From Spirochaetia bacterium (GTDB lineage Bacteria; Spirochaetota; Spirochaetia; CADAEX01): a stretch of 64,000 nucleotides of DNA. Positions within the stretch are counted from its first letter, which is position 1. Every line of letters starts with the position of its first letter. The notes under the pieces are model-generated. The model searched no databases, had not been told where the DNA came from, and saw only the letters and a program-made list of their open reading frames with translations. The DNA is taken from positions 62,001 to 126,000 of the forward strand of contig JAFSOR010000023.1 of assembly GCA_017446885.1 (NCBI GenBank), written 5' to 3'. The position numbers were made by a program, and so were the translations under genes. Shown here one piece after another: positions 54,018 to 61,627 of the stretch.

Positions 54018-54045
54018 TTGACTATTTGGCAGTTTCTTCCATAAT
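54018..54045 (+). promoter_or_regulatory. rsmA promoter nested in the upstream terminator
   Basis: TTGACT (54018-54023) and CATAAT (54040-54045) are 16 bases apart. The -10 box lies in the loop of the lipoprotein C terminator, so transcripts should begin near 54052, inside the terminator's 3' arm. They would carry GGAGGAG but not the 5' arm. Confidence 0.5.
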
Positions 54046-54071
54046 ATATGGAGGAGCTGCCAATTTTTTTT
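54026..54071 (+). terminator. Rho-independent terminator of lipoprotein C
   Basis: TTGGCAG (54026-54032) pairs perfectly with CTGCCAA (54057-54063), with an inner TCCAT/ATGGA stem, followed by eight T residues (54064-54071). The T tract ends at the base before the rsmA ATG. Confidence 0.85.
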
Positions 54072-54905
54072 ATGAACTACGATTCCCAGAAAGAGATAAT
54101 AGCTGTCCTTGCAGAGCGGGGACTGCGCCCCACCAAAAAGTTTGGCCAGAACTTTATGATATCCCGTGCTGCCCGTGAGAAGGTGCTTTTCTATGTAAAT
54201 ATAAAGGAAGGAGATTCGGTCTGGGAGATTGGGGGCGGCCTTGGTGCCATGACTTCAATGGCTTTGGATAAGGTGGGGCAGGGCGGACATCTTACTGTGT
54301 TTGAGATAGATCGTGGCTACATAGATTTTCTTACCGAGCAGTTCGGCGATCACCCAGGATTCAGGATTGCTCAGGGCGATATGGTAAAGACCTGGAAGGG
54401 TGTTGCCAGTCAGTATGGTAAGCCCGACGTGATATTCGGAAACCTTCCATATAACAGCGCATCGGCCATGATTACACAGCTTATCGAAGGCGACTGCCTT
54501 GCAGAGCGCATGGTGTTCACTGTGCAGAAAGAGATGGGGCTGCGTATAACTGCAAAACCAGGCTCTGCCGACTATTCATCGTTTTCGGTACTGTGCCAGC
54601 TTGCCTGCGATGCAGTCTATCAGGGCGACCTTAAAAGCGGTTCATTCTATCCGGTTCCAGACGTGGTATCGGGCATTGTCACATTTACCCCTAAAAGCGG
54701 GTTCAGGGAGATTGCGACACCACAGGTGCTCAAGGCAGTACGCGATATGTTTGCATCGCGCCGTAAGACACTCCTCAACAACCTGCGCCCCTACGGCATA
54801 GAGAAGGTGCAGGAGGCCTGTGCCAGCTTGGGTATAGATATAGGCACCAGGGCCGAGGCACTTACACCATCCCAGCTGGCTCAGTTGGCCCAGCTCCTCA
54901 CCTGA
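54072..54905 (+). CDS. rsmA: 16S rRNA dimethyladenosine transferase RsmA (KsgA)
   Basis: RsmA dimethylates A1518 and A1519 of 16S rRNA late in small-subunit assembly. From the ATG at 54072 it has 277 residues: KKFGQNFMISRAAREKVL, the SAM motif WEIGGGLGAMTSMAL and the NLPYNSASAMITQLI catalytic motif (NLPY). An ATG at 54048 would lie inside the upstream terminator stem and lacks a ribosome binding site. The chosen start is served by GGAGGAG 15 bases upstream, which forms part of that stem. Confidence 0.92.
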   Translation: MNYDSQKEIIAVLAERGLRPTKKFGQNFMISRAAREKVLFYVNIKEGDSVWEIGGGLGAMTSMALDKVGQGGHLTVFEIDRGYIDFLTEQFGDHPGFRIAQGDMVKTWKGVASQYGKPDVIFGNLPYNSASAMITQLIEGDCLAERMVFTVQKEMGLRITAKPGSADYSSFSVLCQLACDAVYQGDLKSGSFYPVPDVVSGIVTFTPKSGFREIATPQVLKAVRDMFASRRKTLLNNLRPYGIEKVQEACASLGIDIGTRAEALTPSQLAQLAQLLT

Positions 54906-54919
54906 CACGATACTAACTG

Positions 54920-55066
54920 TATAGAATAAAGGATATAGAATAATAATCTCAAAATGGGCACAGAAAGGTGTGCGGCAAGGTATCGTGCTCCTCGTCTACC
55001 GAGGCCGTACCCTTATCTGTGCCTATTTTAGTTATTTACTTTTTTACTGATTTTTTTTATTCTATA
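54920..55066. repeat. Inverted-repeat element enclosing a long hairpin
   Basis: TATAGAATAAA at 54920-54930 is repeated as its reverse complement TTTATTCTATA at 55056-55066; a further near copy lies at 54934-54944. Between them is the hairpin at 54951-55029. The design recalls a miniature mobile element, but no target duplication was seen. Confidence 0.3.
54951..55029 (+). ncRNA. Structured 79-base hairpin, possible small RNA or bidirectional terminator
   Basis: AAAATGGGCACAGA (54951-54964) pairs with TCTGTGCCTATTTT (55016-55029) over 14 positions including one G-U. Inside are AAGGTA/TACCCTT and a CCTCG-TCTAC-CGAGG hairpin. The regular nested pairing suggests a functional RNA. The A and T ends of the stem would also allow termination in both directions. 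It is neither a recognised 4.5S RNA nor a T-box, despite preceding cysS. The strand is not certain. Confidence 0.4.
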
Positions 55067-55085
55067 TTAGATAAGGGAGTGCAAT

Positions 55086-56513
55086 ATGGGATTACGACTT
55101 TTCAACACTATGGGACGCCAGGTACAGGACTTTGTCCCCATACAGCCGGGCAAGGTTGGCTTCTACGGCTGCGGCCCCACCGTATATAACTACGCTCACA
55201 TAGGGAACCTGCGCACCTATGTCTTCGAGGACTTCCTTAAGCGCACCCTGACATACCTTGGCTACAAGGTAAAGCATGTCATGAACATAACCGATGTAGG
55301 CCACCTTACATCCGATGCCGACGAGGGCGAGGACAAGATGGCAAAAAGTGCCAAGGAGACTGGCAAGAGTGTCTACGAGATAGCAGACTTCTACACCAAG
55401 GCGTTTTTCAACGACACCGACAGACTCAACATAATCCGCCCTACAATAGCTTGCAAGGCCACCGACCATATCAAGGAGATGATAGACCTGGTCAAGACCC
55501 TGGAGGAGAAGGGCTACACCTACGAATCAGGCGGCAACATCTACTTCTCCATAGACAAGTTCCCAGACTACGGCAAGCTTGCCCTTCTGGACAGGCAGAA
55601 CCTTCAGGCCGGAGCCCGCATAGAGGTGGACGGCAACAAGCGCAATCCCCACGACTTTGTCCTGTGGTTCACCAAATCCAAGTTCGAAAACCATGCCATG
55701 ATATGGGACTCCCCATGGGGGAAAGGCTACCCAGGCTGGCACCTTGAGTGCAGCGCCATGAGCATGAAGTATCTTGGCAAGCACTTCGACATCCACTGCG
55801 GCGGAATCGACCATATCCCTATACACCACACCAACGAGATAGCCCAGTCCGAGGCTGCCACCGGCGAAAAATGGGTCAACTACTGGCTCCATGCTGAGTT
55901 CCTGGTGCTTAATAAATCCAAGATGTCAAAGAGCGCCGGCAACTTCCTTACTCTGGACAGGCTGGTGGAGCAGGGCTACGAGCCCCTTGACTACCGCTAC
56001 TTCTGTCTGGGCGGCCACTACCGCAGCCAGCTCCAGTTCAGCTTCGAAAGCCTGGATGCGGCCAAGAAGGCAAGGGCAAACCTTAACAGGGCGGTGCGGG
56101 AACTTATGGACAAGACCAAGCCTGCAGACAAAGCCCAGCTTTCAGATGCTGCCAAAAAGTATATAGAAATCTTCACACAAGATATTTCCGACGACCTTAA
56201 CAGCCCGCGGGCTCTGGCACGGGTATGGACTCTCCTTAAGGATGATGCTCTTTCCGATGCCGAGAAACTTGCTCTTATCCTGGACTTTGACCGTGTTCTG
56301 GGCCTTAAGCTGGACTCTGTTCCAGAGCTTCCTAAAGAGGACGAATCACTGGCCGAGGTTCCTGCCGAGGTTCAGGCTCTGATAGATCAGCGCAACCAGG
56401 CGCGCAAGGCCAAGGATTTTGCAACCGCAGACCAGTGCAGGGCAAAGATCAAGGAACTGGGGTACGAAATCAAGGACACCCCGCAGGGTACAACCTGCAA
56501 AAAATGTAACTAA
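55086..56513 (+). CDS. cysS: Cysteinyl-tRNA synthetase
   Basis: CysRS charges tRNA-Cys. The 475-residue class I enzyme has [13 protein letters not shown] (the HIGH motif with the zinc-binding Cys), the [20 protein letters not shown] zinc region (HCGGIDH), and KMSKSAGNF as KMSKS. The C-terminal end carries the DALR helical domain and finishes with CKKCN. AAGGGAG lies before the ATG. An ECF sigma gene follows after 24 bases. Confidence 0.96.
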   Translation: MGLRLFNTMGRQVQDFVPIQPGKVGFYGCGPTVYNYAHIGNLRTYVFEDFLKRTLTYLGYKVKHVMNITDVGHLTSDADEGEDKMAKSAKETGKSVYEIADFYTKAFFNDTDRLNIIRPTIACKATDHIKEMIDLVKTLEEKGYTYESGGNIYFSIDKFPDYGKLALLDRQNLQAGARIEVDGNKRNPHDFVLWFTKSKFENHAMIWDSPWGKGYPGWHLECSAMSMKYLGKHFDIHCGGIDHIPIHHTNEIAQSEAATGEKWVNYWLHAEFLVLNKSKMSKSAGNFLTLDRLVEQGYEPLDYRYFCLGGHYRSQLQFSFESLDAAKKARANLNRAVRELMDKTKPADKAQLSDAAKKYIEIFTQDISDDLNSPRALARVWTLLKDDALSDAEKLALILDFDRVLGLKLDSVPELPKEDESLAEVPAEVQALIDQRNQARKAKDFATADQCRAKIKELGYEIKDTPQGTTCKKCN

Positions 56514-56537
56514 TCTTAAAGTAGGTTGTTTTAGCTA

Positions 56538-57062
56538 ATGGATGATAAGGCAAAAAAGGATTATTTCGAGAGGCTCTATAAAGAGATTTTCCCTGTAGTC
56601 ATCAAGGTGTCTTATCATGTTACAAAAGATCTGGATGCCGCTCAGGATGTGTGCCAGGAGGCATTCATAAAGCTGTATAACCGGTTGGAGTCGTTCCCGG
56701 GGGTTGAGGATGCCAAGTTCTGGCTTATAAGGGTGGTCAAGAACCTTTCTTTCAACTATCTGGAGCACGAGAAGGTAAAGCTGCGTGCTTTCGACAAGAT
56801 TAAGCACAATCCTTCTTTTACCGATGATACTGGAGAGAAACAGCTTTTAAAGAAAGATGCTGTAGAAAAGGTCAACCAGGCTTTGGAACAGCTTCCGGAA
56901 AACCTTAAGGCTCCCCTTATTCTAAGGGAGTTCGGAGGGTTGAATTATAAAGAGATTGGCGCTGCTCTTGATATAAGCGAGAGCAATGTCAAGATACGGA
57001 TTTTCCGGGCGAGGGAGGCCCTCGGAAAACTGCTGCCTGTAGGAGAGGTATATGTGCCCTGA
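56538..57062 (+). CDS. ECF sigma factor (sigma-24 type)
   Basis: This 174-residue protein has region 2 (YFERLYKEIFPVVIKVSYHVTKDLDAAQDVCQEAFIKLY, with the DAAQDVCQEAF core) and region 4 (LPENLKAPLILREFGGLNYKEIGAALDISESNVKIRIFRAREAL). Such factors direct polymerase to envelope-stress genes and are held by anti-sigma factors. The next gene, overlapping by 11 bases, encodes that partner. Its promoter is unclear; it may be read from cysS. Confidence 0.9.
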   Translation: MDDKAKKDYFERLYKEIFPVVIKVSYHVTKDLDAAQDVCQEAFIKLYNRLESFPGVEDAKFWLIRVVKNLSFNYLEHEKVKLRAFDKIKHNPSFTDDTGEKQLLKKDAVEKVNQALEQLPENLKAPLILREFGGLNYKEIGAALDISESNVKIRIFRAREALGKLLPVGEVYVP

Positions 57063-57588
57063 TGTAGAGATTCTTTCTTCATACTATGATGACGAGCTTG
57101 AGGATTCACAGAAACAGCTGGTCAAGACTCATGTGGATTCATGTCCCCATTGCCAGAAAAAAATGGCAGAGCTGGGTCTGATATCCGCTTCCATCCATGC
57201 AGAGGAAGAACCCGATTTCCAGATGGCTCAGATGAACACCTGGAACAAGATTATGGACATTGTGGATCAGAAGGAGCATAAATTGCCTAAGGTGAACTTC
57301 TGGCAGAGGCGTTTCCAGATATCATTCCCGGCCGCAGCCGCACTGGTGGCAGCCTTCGTGGCAGTGCTCTCGTTCAGTGTAATCACATTCTATATGGGCA
57401 AGCACACCACATCATCCCCGTCATCCCCCGAGCTTAACATGACCGATGCATCCGGAGCCATGATGGACGACATGTTTGATGACAATGCAATAAAATTTGA
57501 TATTCCTGCAATCAATACAATTATCAATGCAGAGGAGCCCCTCCTTATAAGAGAGGTCGATTTTATGAACAGGGACGGGAAGCACTGA
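57052..57588 (+). CDS. Membrane anti-sigma factor with zinc-binding domain
   Basis: The 178-residue protein starts with a ZAS-type anti-sigma domain (LVKTHVDSCPHCQKKMAEL, the HxxxCxxC pattern), crosses the membrane once (about residues 89-111, FPAAAALVAAFVAVLSFSVI) and has a short periplasmic region. The arrangement with the ECF sigma gene is standard. Release probably requires regulated proteolysis; the RseP encoded at 38-39 kb is a candidate final protease. Confidence 0.85.
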   Translation: MCPDVEILSSYYDDELEDSQKQLVKTHVDSCPHCQKKMAELGLISASIHAEEEPDFQMAQMNTWNKIMDIVDQKEHKLPKVNFWQRRFQISFPAAAALVAAFVAVLSFSVITFYMGKHTTSSPSSPELNMTDASGAMMDDMFDDNAIKFDIPAINTIINAEEPLLIREVDFMNRDGKH

Positions 57589-57589
57589 T

Positions 57590-58051
57590 ATGAGAAAACT
57601 CTTTTTTGCATTCTGTTTCTTTATCTCTCCTCTTCTGATATTTGCCCAGGAAAACTCAGACAGCCAGGTGTACAACATGGACATAGACCTTATGATTCAG
57701 GATGGCAGTTCGGCCCAGGTTGTATCTGACCACAAGGCTCAGCACCAGACTGTATCGGGCCGTCCTGTGACACTTAACATAAACGGCGGAAACTTCAAGG
57801 CTGCAGTCCGCTTTACTGTATATCCTATCCAGGCCGACAACCTGCTGCTCCTTGCACAGAGCACCATAGTCTTTATGAAGGAAGGGCACAGACGTATGCT
57901 TTCATCGGCCAAATCCATTCCTATAAAGGCAGGAGAAAAGGTCCTGTTCTTTCCTATGGGCGTCTTGAACGACGGCGACAAGACAGGATACAACTGCAAG
58001 CTTGAGATGGAGATCTCCAAATATCAAAATCAGCCTGTAGTGCAGGAATAA
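57590..58051 (+). CDS. Exported protein of unknown function
   Basis: A Sec signal peptide (MRKLFFAFCFFISPLLIFAQE, cleavage after FAQ or FA likely) precedes 130 residues rich in beta strand. No family was recognised. It lies one base after the anti-sigma gene and three bases before a transglutaminase-fold gene, so it probably belongs to the same envelope-stress operon. It may be a periplasmic partner of that membrane protein. Confidence 0.65.
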   Translation: MRKLFFAFCFFISPLLIFAQENSDSQVYNMDIDLMIQDGSSAQVVSDHKAQHQTVSGRPVTLNINGGNFKAAVRFTVYPIQADNLLLLAQSTIVFMKEGHRRMLSSAKSIPIKAGEKVLFFPMGVLNDGDKTGYNCKLEMEISKYQNQPVVQE

Positions 58052-58054
58052 GCT

Positions 58055-59620
58055 GTGCAGGTCAAGCGTCTAATTTCCGAGCTCTTTGCCTTTCTGGTAT
58101 TCATAGGCCTTATTGGCGTCTATATCTATTTCCAGCACCTGCAGGTCGAAACCCCCGAGATAACTTCCATAACACCGGAAATAGGGAACCCCGGCGATAT
58201 CCTTGAGATACAAGGGCTCCGTTTCGGCGAGAACGATAATTCCTCTGAAAGAAAAAAGCCCTACAACTGCTCGGTGTTCATAGGAAGCCGGCGTCTGGTT
58301 CTGTCCGATTACCTTTTGTGGAGCGACAGCAAGATAGAGATAAAACTTCCGTCCGACATAAAATCGGGCCGGCTGTGGGTGGAGACCGAGAAAGGAAAAA
58401 GCAACGCAATGCTCTTTACCAACAGGCAGGAGATTCCTGTAACTGTATCGGCTTTCCATGCCCCTGGAATGCCCTATATAGACCGGGTGACAGCTGTTTC
58501 GCAGTTCCCGTCGATAGGAGACACAGTTATAATACACGGCTCAGGGTTCGGCTACGAGCAGGGCTCTGGCTATGTGCTTTTCCCGCTTAAAGCCCCAGAT
58601 GACAGCTCCTTGGCAGGCGATGTCTGGGAATTTGCCCCTTCCTATGGCGAATATGCCTACCAGTCCTGGACCGACACCGAAATCCAGGTAAGCATACCCG
58701 ATGGAGCCACTACTGGCAGCCTGTGTGTGGTAACCGGTGCCGGGAAAAGCAACTCTTACCACTTGGAGATGTACGAGCCCAGGAACCAGAAGCAGTATGT
58801 GAATCCATCGGGCTACCAGATAGAGTATAAGCTTGAGGTGCACAACTTTGGAGTTGACAAGCATAACACAGTCCATGTCTGGATGCCCGAGTTTGCAACA
58901 GGCCCCGAACAACGCACCACCGAGTTTATATCGGACCGCAGGCCCAGCCTTCCATCTTACCGCGGCACCACATTGTACACATTCCAGGGCGATGAGCTTT
59001 CTCCTACCGTAGAGGTCCATAACAGCGCAATATTCCAGCGCTACAGCATAATATCCAAGATAGACACATCCGACATCAGACGGGACTACATAACAGCCTC
59101 TGATTTCTATAAGAATTACACTGCCGACAACCCTGTAATAACCAAGAACACCACAGGCGTAGACCGTGAGCTTAAGCGTGTACAGCCATCTAAAAACCCA
59201 TATCTTATGTGCAGGAACATTTATAACCAGGTAATCAAGCTTAAGAGGAACAGCTCACTTGAATATGCCGCGATGTTTGTTGCAATGGCCAGAAAATCGG
59301 GTATTCCGGCCCGCCCTGTAAGCGGTTTCCTGGTATCTGCCGACAATACCGCAGCCGTTCATTACTGGGCCGAGTTCTTTATAATGGGAATAGGCTGGCT
59401 TCCTGCAGACCCTGTGCTTAAGTCTTTTGCCACACTTGATGCAGACCATGTCACATTTGCACGCGGCACTGCAGAGCTTCCGCAGATAAGCCCCGAAGGC
59501 TTTATAATGGAGCCCAAGAAAAACCTTTATGCGCTCCAGAACATCTATACCGAGGTTGTAGGTCCATCTGACGCTGTGGCAGTGCTGTGGGACGATATGC
59601 AGGTTGTCTCCCGCTGGTAA
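58055..59620 (+). CDS. Membrane-anchored IPT/TIG protein with transglutaminase fold lacking the catalytic Cys
   Basis: The 521-residue protein starts at a GTG. A transmembrane helix (about 10-27) anchors it, with the rest outside. Two IPT/TIG Ig-like domains follow (PEITSITPEIGNPGDILEIQG and PYIDRVTAVSQFPSIGDTVIIHGSGFG). The C-terminal half has a transglutaminase-like core: SSLEYAAMFVAMARKSGIPARPVSGFL, then AVHYWAEFF and WLPADPV. Where active members have Cys before xxYA, this protein has Ser401; the histidine and aspartate are kept. It is therefore probably a binding rather than a catalytic protein, or uses serine. Last gene of the sigma operon. Confidence 0.75.
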   Translation: MQVKRLISELFAFLVFIGLIGVYIYFQHLQVETPEITSITPEIGNPGDILEIQGLRFGENDNSSERKKPYNCSVFIGSRRLVLSDYLLWSDSKIEIKLPSDIKSGRLWVETEKGKSNAMLFTNRQEIPVTVSAFHAPGMPYIDRVTAVSQFPSIGDTVIIHGSGFGYEQGSGYVLFPLKAPDDSSLAGDVWEFAPSYGEYAYQSWTDTEIQVSIPDGATTGSLCVVTGAGKSNSYHLEMYEPRNQKQYVNPSGYQIEYKLEVHNFGVDKHNTVHVWMPEFATGPEQRTTEFISDRRPSLPSYRGTTLYTFQGDELSPTVEVHNSAIFQRYSIISKIDTSDIRRDYITASDFYKNYTADNPVITKNTTGVDRELKRVQPSKNPYLMCRNIYNQVIKLKRNSSLEYAAMFVAMARKSGIPARPVSGFLVSADNTAAVHYWAEFFIMGIGWLPADPVLKSFATLDADHVTFARGTAELPQISPEGFIMEPKKNLYALQNIYTEVVGPSDAVAVLWDDMQVVSRW

Positions 59621-60211
59621 TCAGTATAGAATACGGAAAAAGCTGTTTCCCACCGAAGTTATATAAAAATTTCCATTCGACTTTCTATATTTCATAAGCT
59701 GCTGGAAACCCTGCTGGTCCTGTACCGGGACAAGAAGCTCGCCCCTGGCCTTGAGCTGGTCGGTGAACAGGTTTGTAAGGGTAGTCACACCCCCCTGTAT
59801 GAATATTATGTCAAAAGGGCCCTGCTGCGAGAAATAATCGTAGATGTTTCCATAGTAGGCTGTTATGTTTGAGAGCCCGTTGTCGCTGAAAATCTTGGAA
59901 TAAAGCTCTTCGTTCTTGCTTGTCTCGATAAGGTAGACCCTGGGATATTTCTGGGCGAACACCGATGCGCAGTAGCCTGCGTTGTTGCCTATTATAAGCA
60001 CTTTGGGGTTTTCGAATGTCGATATATTGCTCATGACAAACGATATTTCGGCCTTTGAAGGCAGGCGGCCACCGTCTGGAAGCGGAAGCGATGAGTCCAT
60101 GTCGGCATAGCTTTTAAGGTTTTCGGGCAGGAACTGAGCCCTGTCTATTTCCTTTGCAGGCGCATTGAAAATGAGTAAAAAAAGGAAGAAAAGATACCAA
60201 AGGCGTCTCAT
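59621..60211 (-). CDS. PIMT-like methyltransferase fold with N-terminal signal or anchor
   Basis: From the ATG at 60211 the protein has 196 residues: a hydrophobic leader (MRRLWYLFFLFLLIFNAPAKE) followed by a region like protein-L-isoaspartate O-methyltransferase. Visible are LPDGGRLPSKAEISFVM, the SAM-type strand VLIIGNNAGYCASVFAQKY, the acidic end VYLIETSKN, and FDIIFIQGGV. The Gly-rich loop is GNNAG instead of GxGxG. Methyl donor is not available outside the cell, so export of an active enzyme would be surprising. The start is supported by TATACT seven bases before it. Convergent with the preceding gene. Confidence 0.6.
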   Translation of the reverse strand: MRRLWYLFFLFLLIFNAPAKEIDRAQFLPENLKSYADMDSSLPLPDGGRLPSKAEISFVMSNISTFENPKVLIIGNNAGYCASVFAQKYPRVYLIETSKNEELYSKIFSDNGLSNITAYYGNIYDYFSQQGPFDIIFIQGGVTTLTNLFTDQLKARGELLVPVQDQQGFQQLMKYRKSNGNFYITSVGNSFFRILY

Positions 60212-60218
60212 CAGGGTC

Positions 60219-60224
60219 AGTATA
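60219..60224 (-). promoter_or_regulatory. -10 box of the PIMT-like gene
   Basis: TATACT, read on the minus strand in the context GGGGTATACT, ends seven bases before the ATG at 60211. The -35 box is poor. No ribosome binding site is visible, so the transcript is predicted to be leaderless. Confidence 0.4.
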
Positions 60225-60279
60225 CCCCTTTTTATGCTATATTGCATAGAGAAAATATGGAACTTTTTAAATAAAATGA

Positions 60280-60309
60280 TTGACTTATCTGAAAACATAA
60301 TGGTAAAAT
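60280..60309 (+). promoter_or_regulatory. Promoter of the HU gene
   Basis: TTGACT (60280-60285) and TAAAAT (60304-60309) are 18 bases apart. The leader then contains a perfect hairpin ACTTCC/GGAAGT (60321-60338) before GAGGAG and the ATG at 60364. Confidence 0.55.
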
Positions 60310-60363
60310 CAATTAAAAGTACTTCCTGTAAGGGAAGTCGAGTTTTAAAAGAGGAGATTAATT

Positions 60364-60636
60364 ATGTCCAAAACAGAATTGGTAGAATTCATTGCAAAAC
60401 AGACAGGCCTTTCCAAGGCAGCTGCTGCACGCGCTCTTACAGCTACCCTCGACGGAATCACAACTGGGATCAAGAAAAGCGGAAAAGTAGTTCTTATCGG
60501 CTTTGGAACATTTGCTGCTAAGAAAAGAGCTGCAAGAAAGGGAATCAACCCAGCAACAAAGAAGGAAATCAAGATTCCTGCAAAGAAAGTTGCTACATTC
60601 AAGGCTGGAAGCAAGCTGAAAGCTGCTGTAAAATAA
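60364..60636 (+). CDS. HU-family DNA-binding protein
   Basis: HU bends and compacts DNA. The 90-residue basic protein has the N-terminal helices SKTELVEFIAKQTGLSKAAAARAL, the FGTF motif at the base of the DNA-binding arm and GINPATKKEIKIPAKKV along the arm, including the intercalating proline context. Codon use is biased to A/T third positions, as in highly expressed genes. It has its own promoter and terminator. Confidence 0.93.
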   Translation: MSKTELVEFIAKQTGLSKAAAARALTATLDGITTGIKKSGKVVLIGFGTFAAKKRAARKGINPATKKEIKIPAKKVATFKAGSKLKAAVK

Positions 60637-60658
60637 TTATTGCTTTTGAGTGAACTAT

Positions 60659-60692
60659 ACACCTCTGTGATTTATCATGGAGGTGTTTTTTT
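60659..60692 (+). terminator. Terminator of the HU gene, sharing its 3' arm with the rsgA ribosome binding site
   Basis: ACACCTC (60659-60665) pairs with GAGGTGT (60680-60686), followed by seven T residues. The 3' arm supplies GGAGGTG, the only Shine-Dalgarno-like sequence before the rsgA ATG at 60698. Confidence 0.8.
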
Positions 60693-60697
60693 TAGCT

Positions 60698-61627
60698 ATG
60701 CAGGGAACTGTATTATTCGGAATAAACAACATCTATACTGTACGCACCTCTGACAGGGCAGAGCATATATGCCGCATAAAGGGAAAAGTCCTTAAAGGAT
60801 GCGAGAATGTCTACAATCCTATTACAGCCGGGGATCAGGTTGAGTTCGAGGATGGCCTTATAACCGCACTTATTGAGAGGCGGAACGCCTTTACCCGCTG
60901 GAACCGCAAGCGTTTCATGCCGCAGATAATAGCGGCCAACCTGGATGTCCTTTTCTGCGTTGCATCCCCATGCGAGCCGCCGTTCCGCCCACGGTTCCTG
61001 GACAAGCTTATGGCCAATGCCTGCGGCAAATATACAGACGGATACCAGGTGGTGCTTATTCTCAATAAGTGCGACCTGGGCATAGGACCTTTGGTATCCG
61101 AGCGCCTTGATGTGTACCGCAGCCTGGGGCTTCGCGTTATATGCGTATCTGCAAAAACTGGAATGGGCCTTGACGAATTAAAATCCTATGCCCAGGGAAA
61201 AGTCTGTGCCTTTGCGGGGCAGTCGGGGGTGGGTAAGTCATCTCTTTTAAACGCCTTAAGCCCCCAGGTGTCGCGCAGGGTCGGCGAGGTGTCTAAAAAG
61301 TATAACCGTGGACGCCACGTTACCAACTATTCCCTCTATGTTCCCGACGAACTCCATGGCGGCGGAATAATCGACACCCCGGGAATCCGTGAGATATTTG
61401 TGGACGGCATAGAGCCTGAGGATTTAATACTCCATTTCAAGGAGATGGCGCCATATTATGGTAAATGCAGTTTCTCAACCTGCACCCACACAGTGGAGAA
61501 AGGGTGTGCCCTGCGCAAGGCGGTGGAGGAGGGGCTGGTCCACCCCGACCGGTACGAGACCTATCTCCGCACCTACAGCGAGCTTACCGAACAGGCATCG
61601 GTGATTTATGGAAAAGAATATTCTTGA
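60698..61627 (+). CDS. rsgA: Ribosome small-subunit GTPase RsgA
   Basis: RsgA (YjeQ) is a circularly permuted GTPase that checks maturation of the 30S subunit. From 60698 it has 309 residues: an N-terminal OB-fold, G4 (LNKCDLG) before G1 (GQSGVGKSSLLNAL) and G3 (IDTPGIRE), and a C-terminal zinc finger with the CSFSTCTHTVEKGCAL pattern. An upstream ATG at 60677 falls within the HU terminator and is less likely. The 3' end overlaps mutS2 by 20 bases. Confidence 0.93.
   Translation: MQGTVLFGINNIYTVRTSDRAEHICRIKGKVLKGCENVYNPITAGDQVEFEDGLITALIERRNAFTRWNRKRFMPQIIAANLDVLFCVASPCEPPFRPRFLDKLMANACGKYTDGYQVVLILNKCDLGIGPLVSERLDVYRSLGLRVICVSAKTGMGLDELKSYAQGKVCAFAGQSGVGKSSLLNALSPQVSRRVGEVSKKYNRGRHVTNYSLYVPDELHGGGIIDTPGIREIFVDGIEPEDLILHFKEMAPYYGKCSFSTCTHTVEKGCALRKAVEEGLVHPDRYETYLRTYSELTEQASVIYGKEYS

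Noticed and set aside
54048..54071. Earlier ATG for rsmA
   Set aside because: It lies inside a strong terminator stem, would add MEELPIFF, and has no ribosome binding site. The ATG at 54072 fits the family and has GGAGGAG.
54951..55029. 4.5S (SRP) RNA or T-box before cysS
   Set aside because: The SRP GGTCAGG/AGCAGC core and T-box specifier and TGG signals are not seen. Only a generic structured hairpin can be supported.
60677..60697. Earlier ATG for rsgA
   Set aside because: It overlaps the HU terminator stem and would add a short hydrophobic stub unusual for RsgA.
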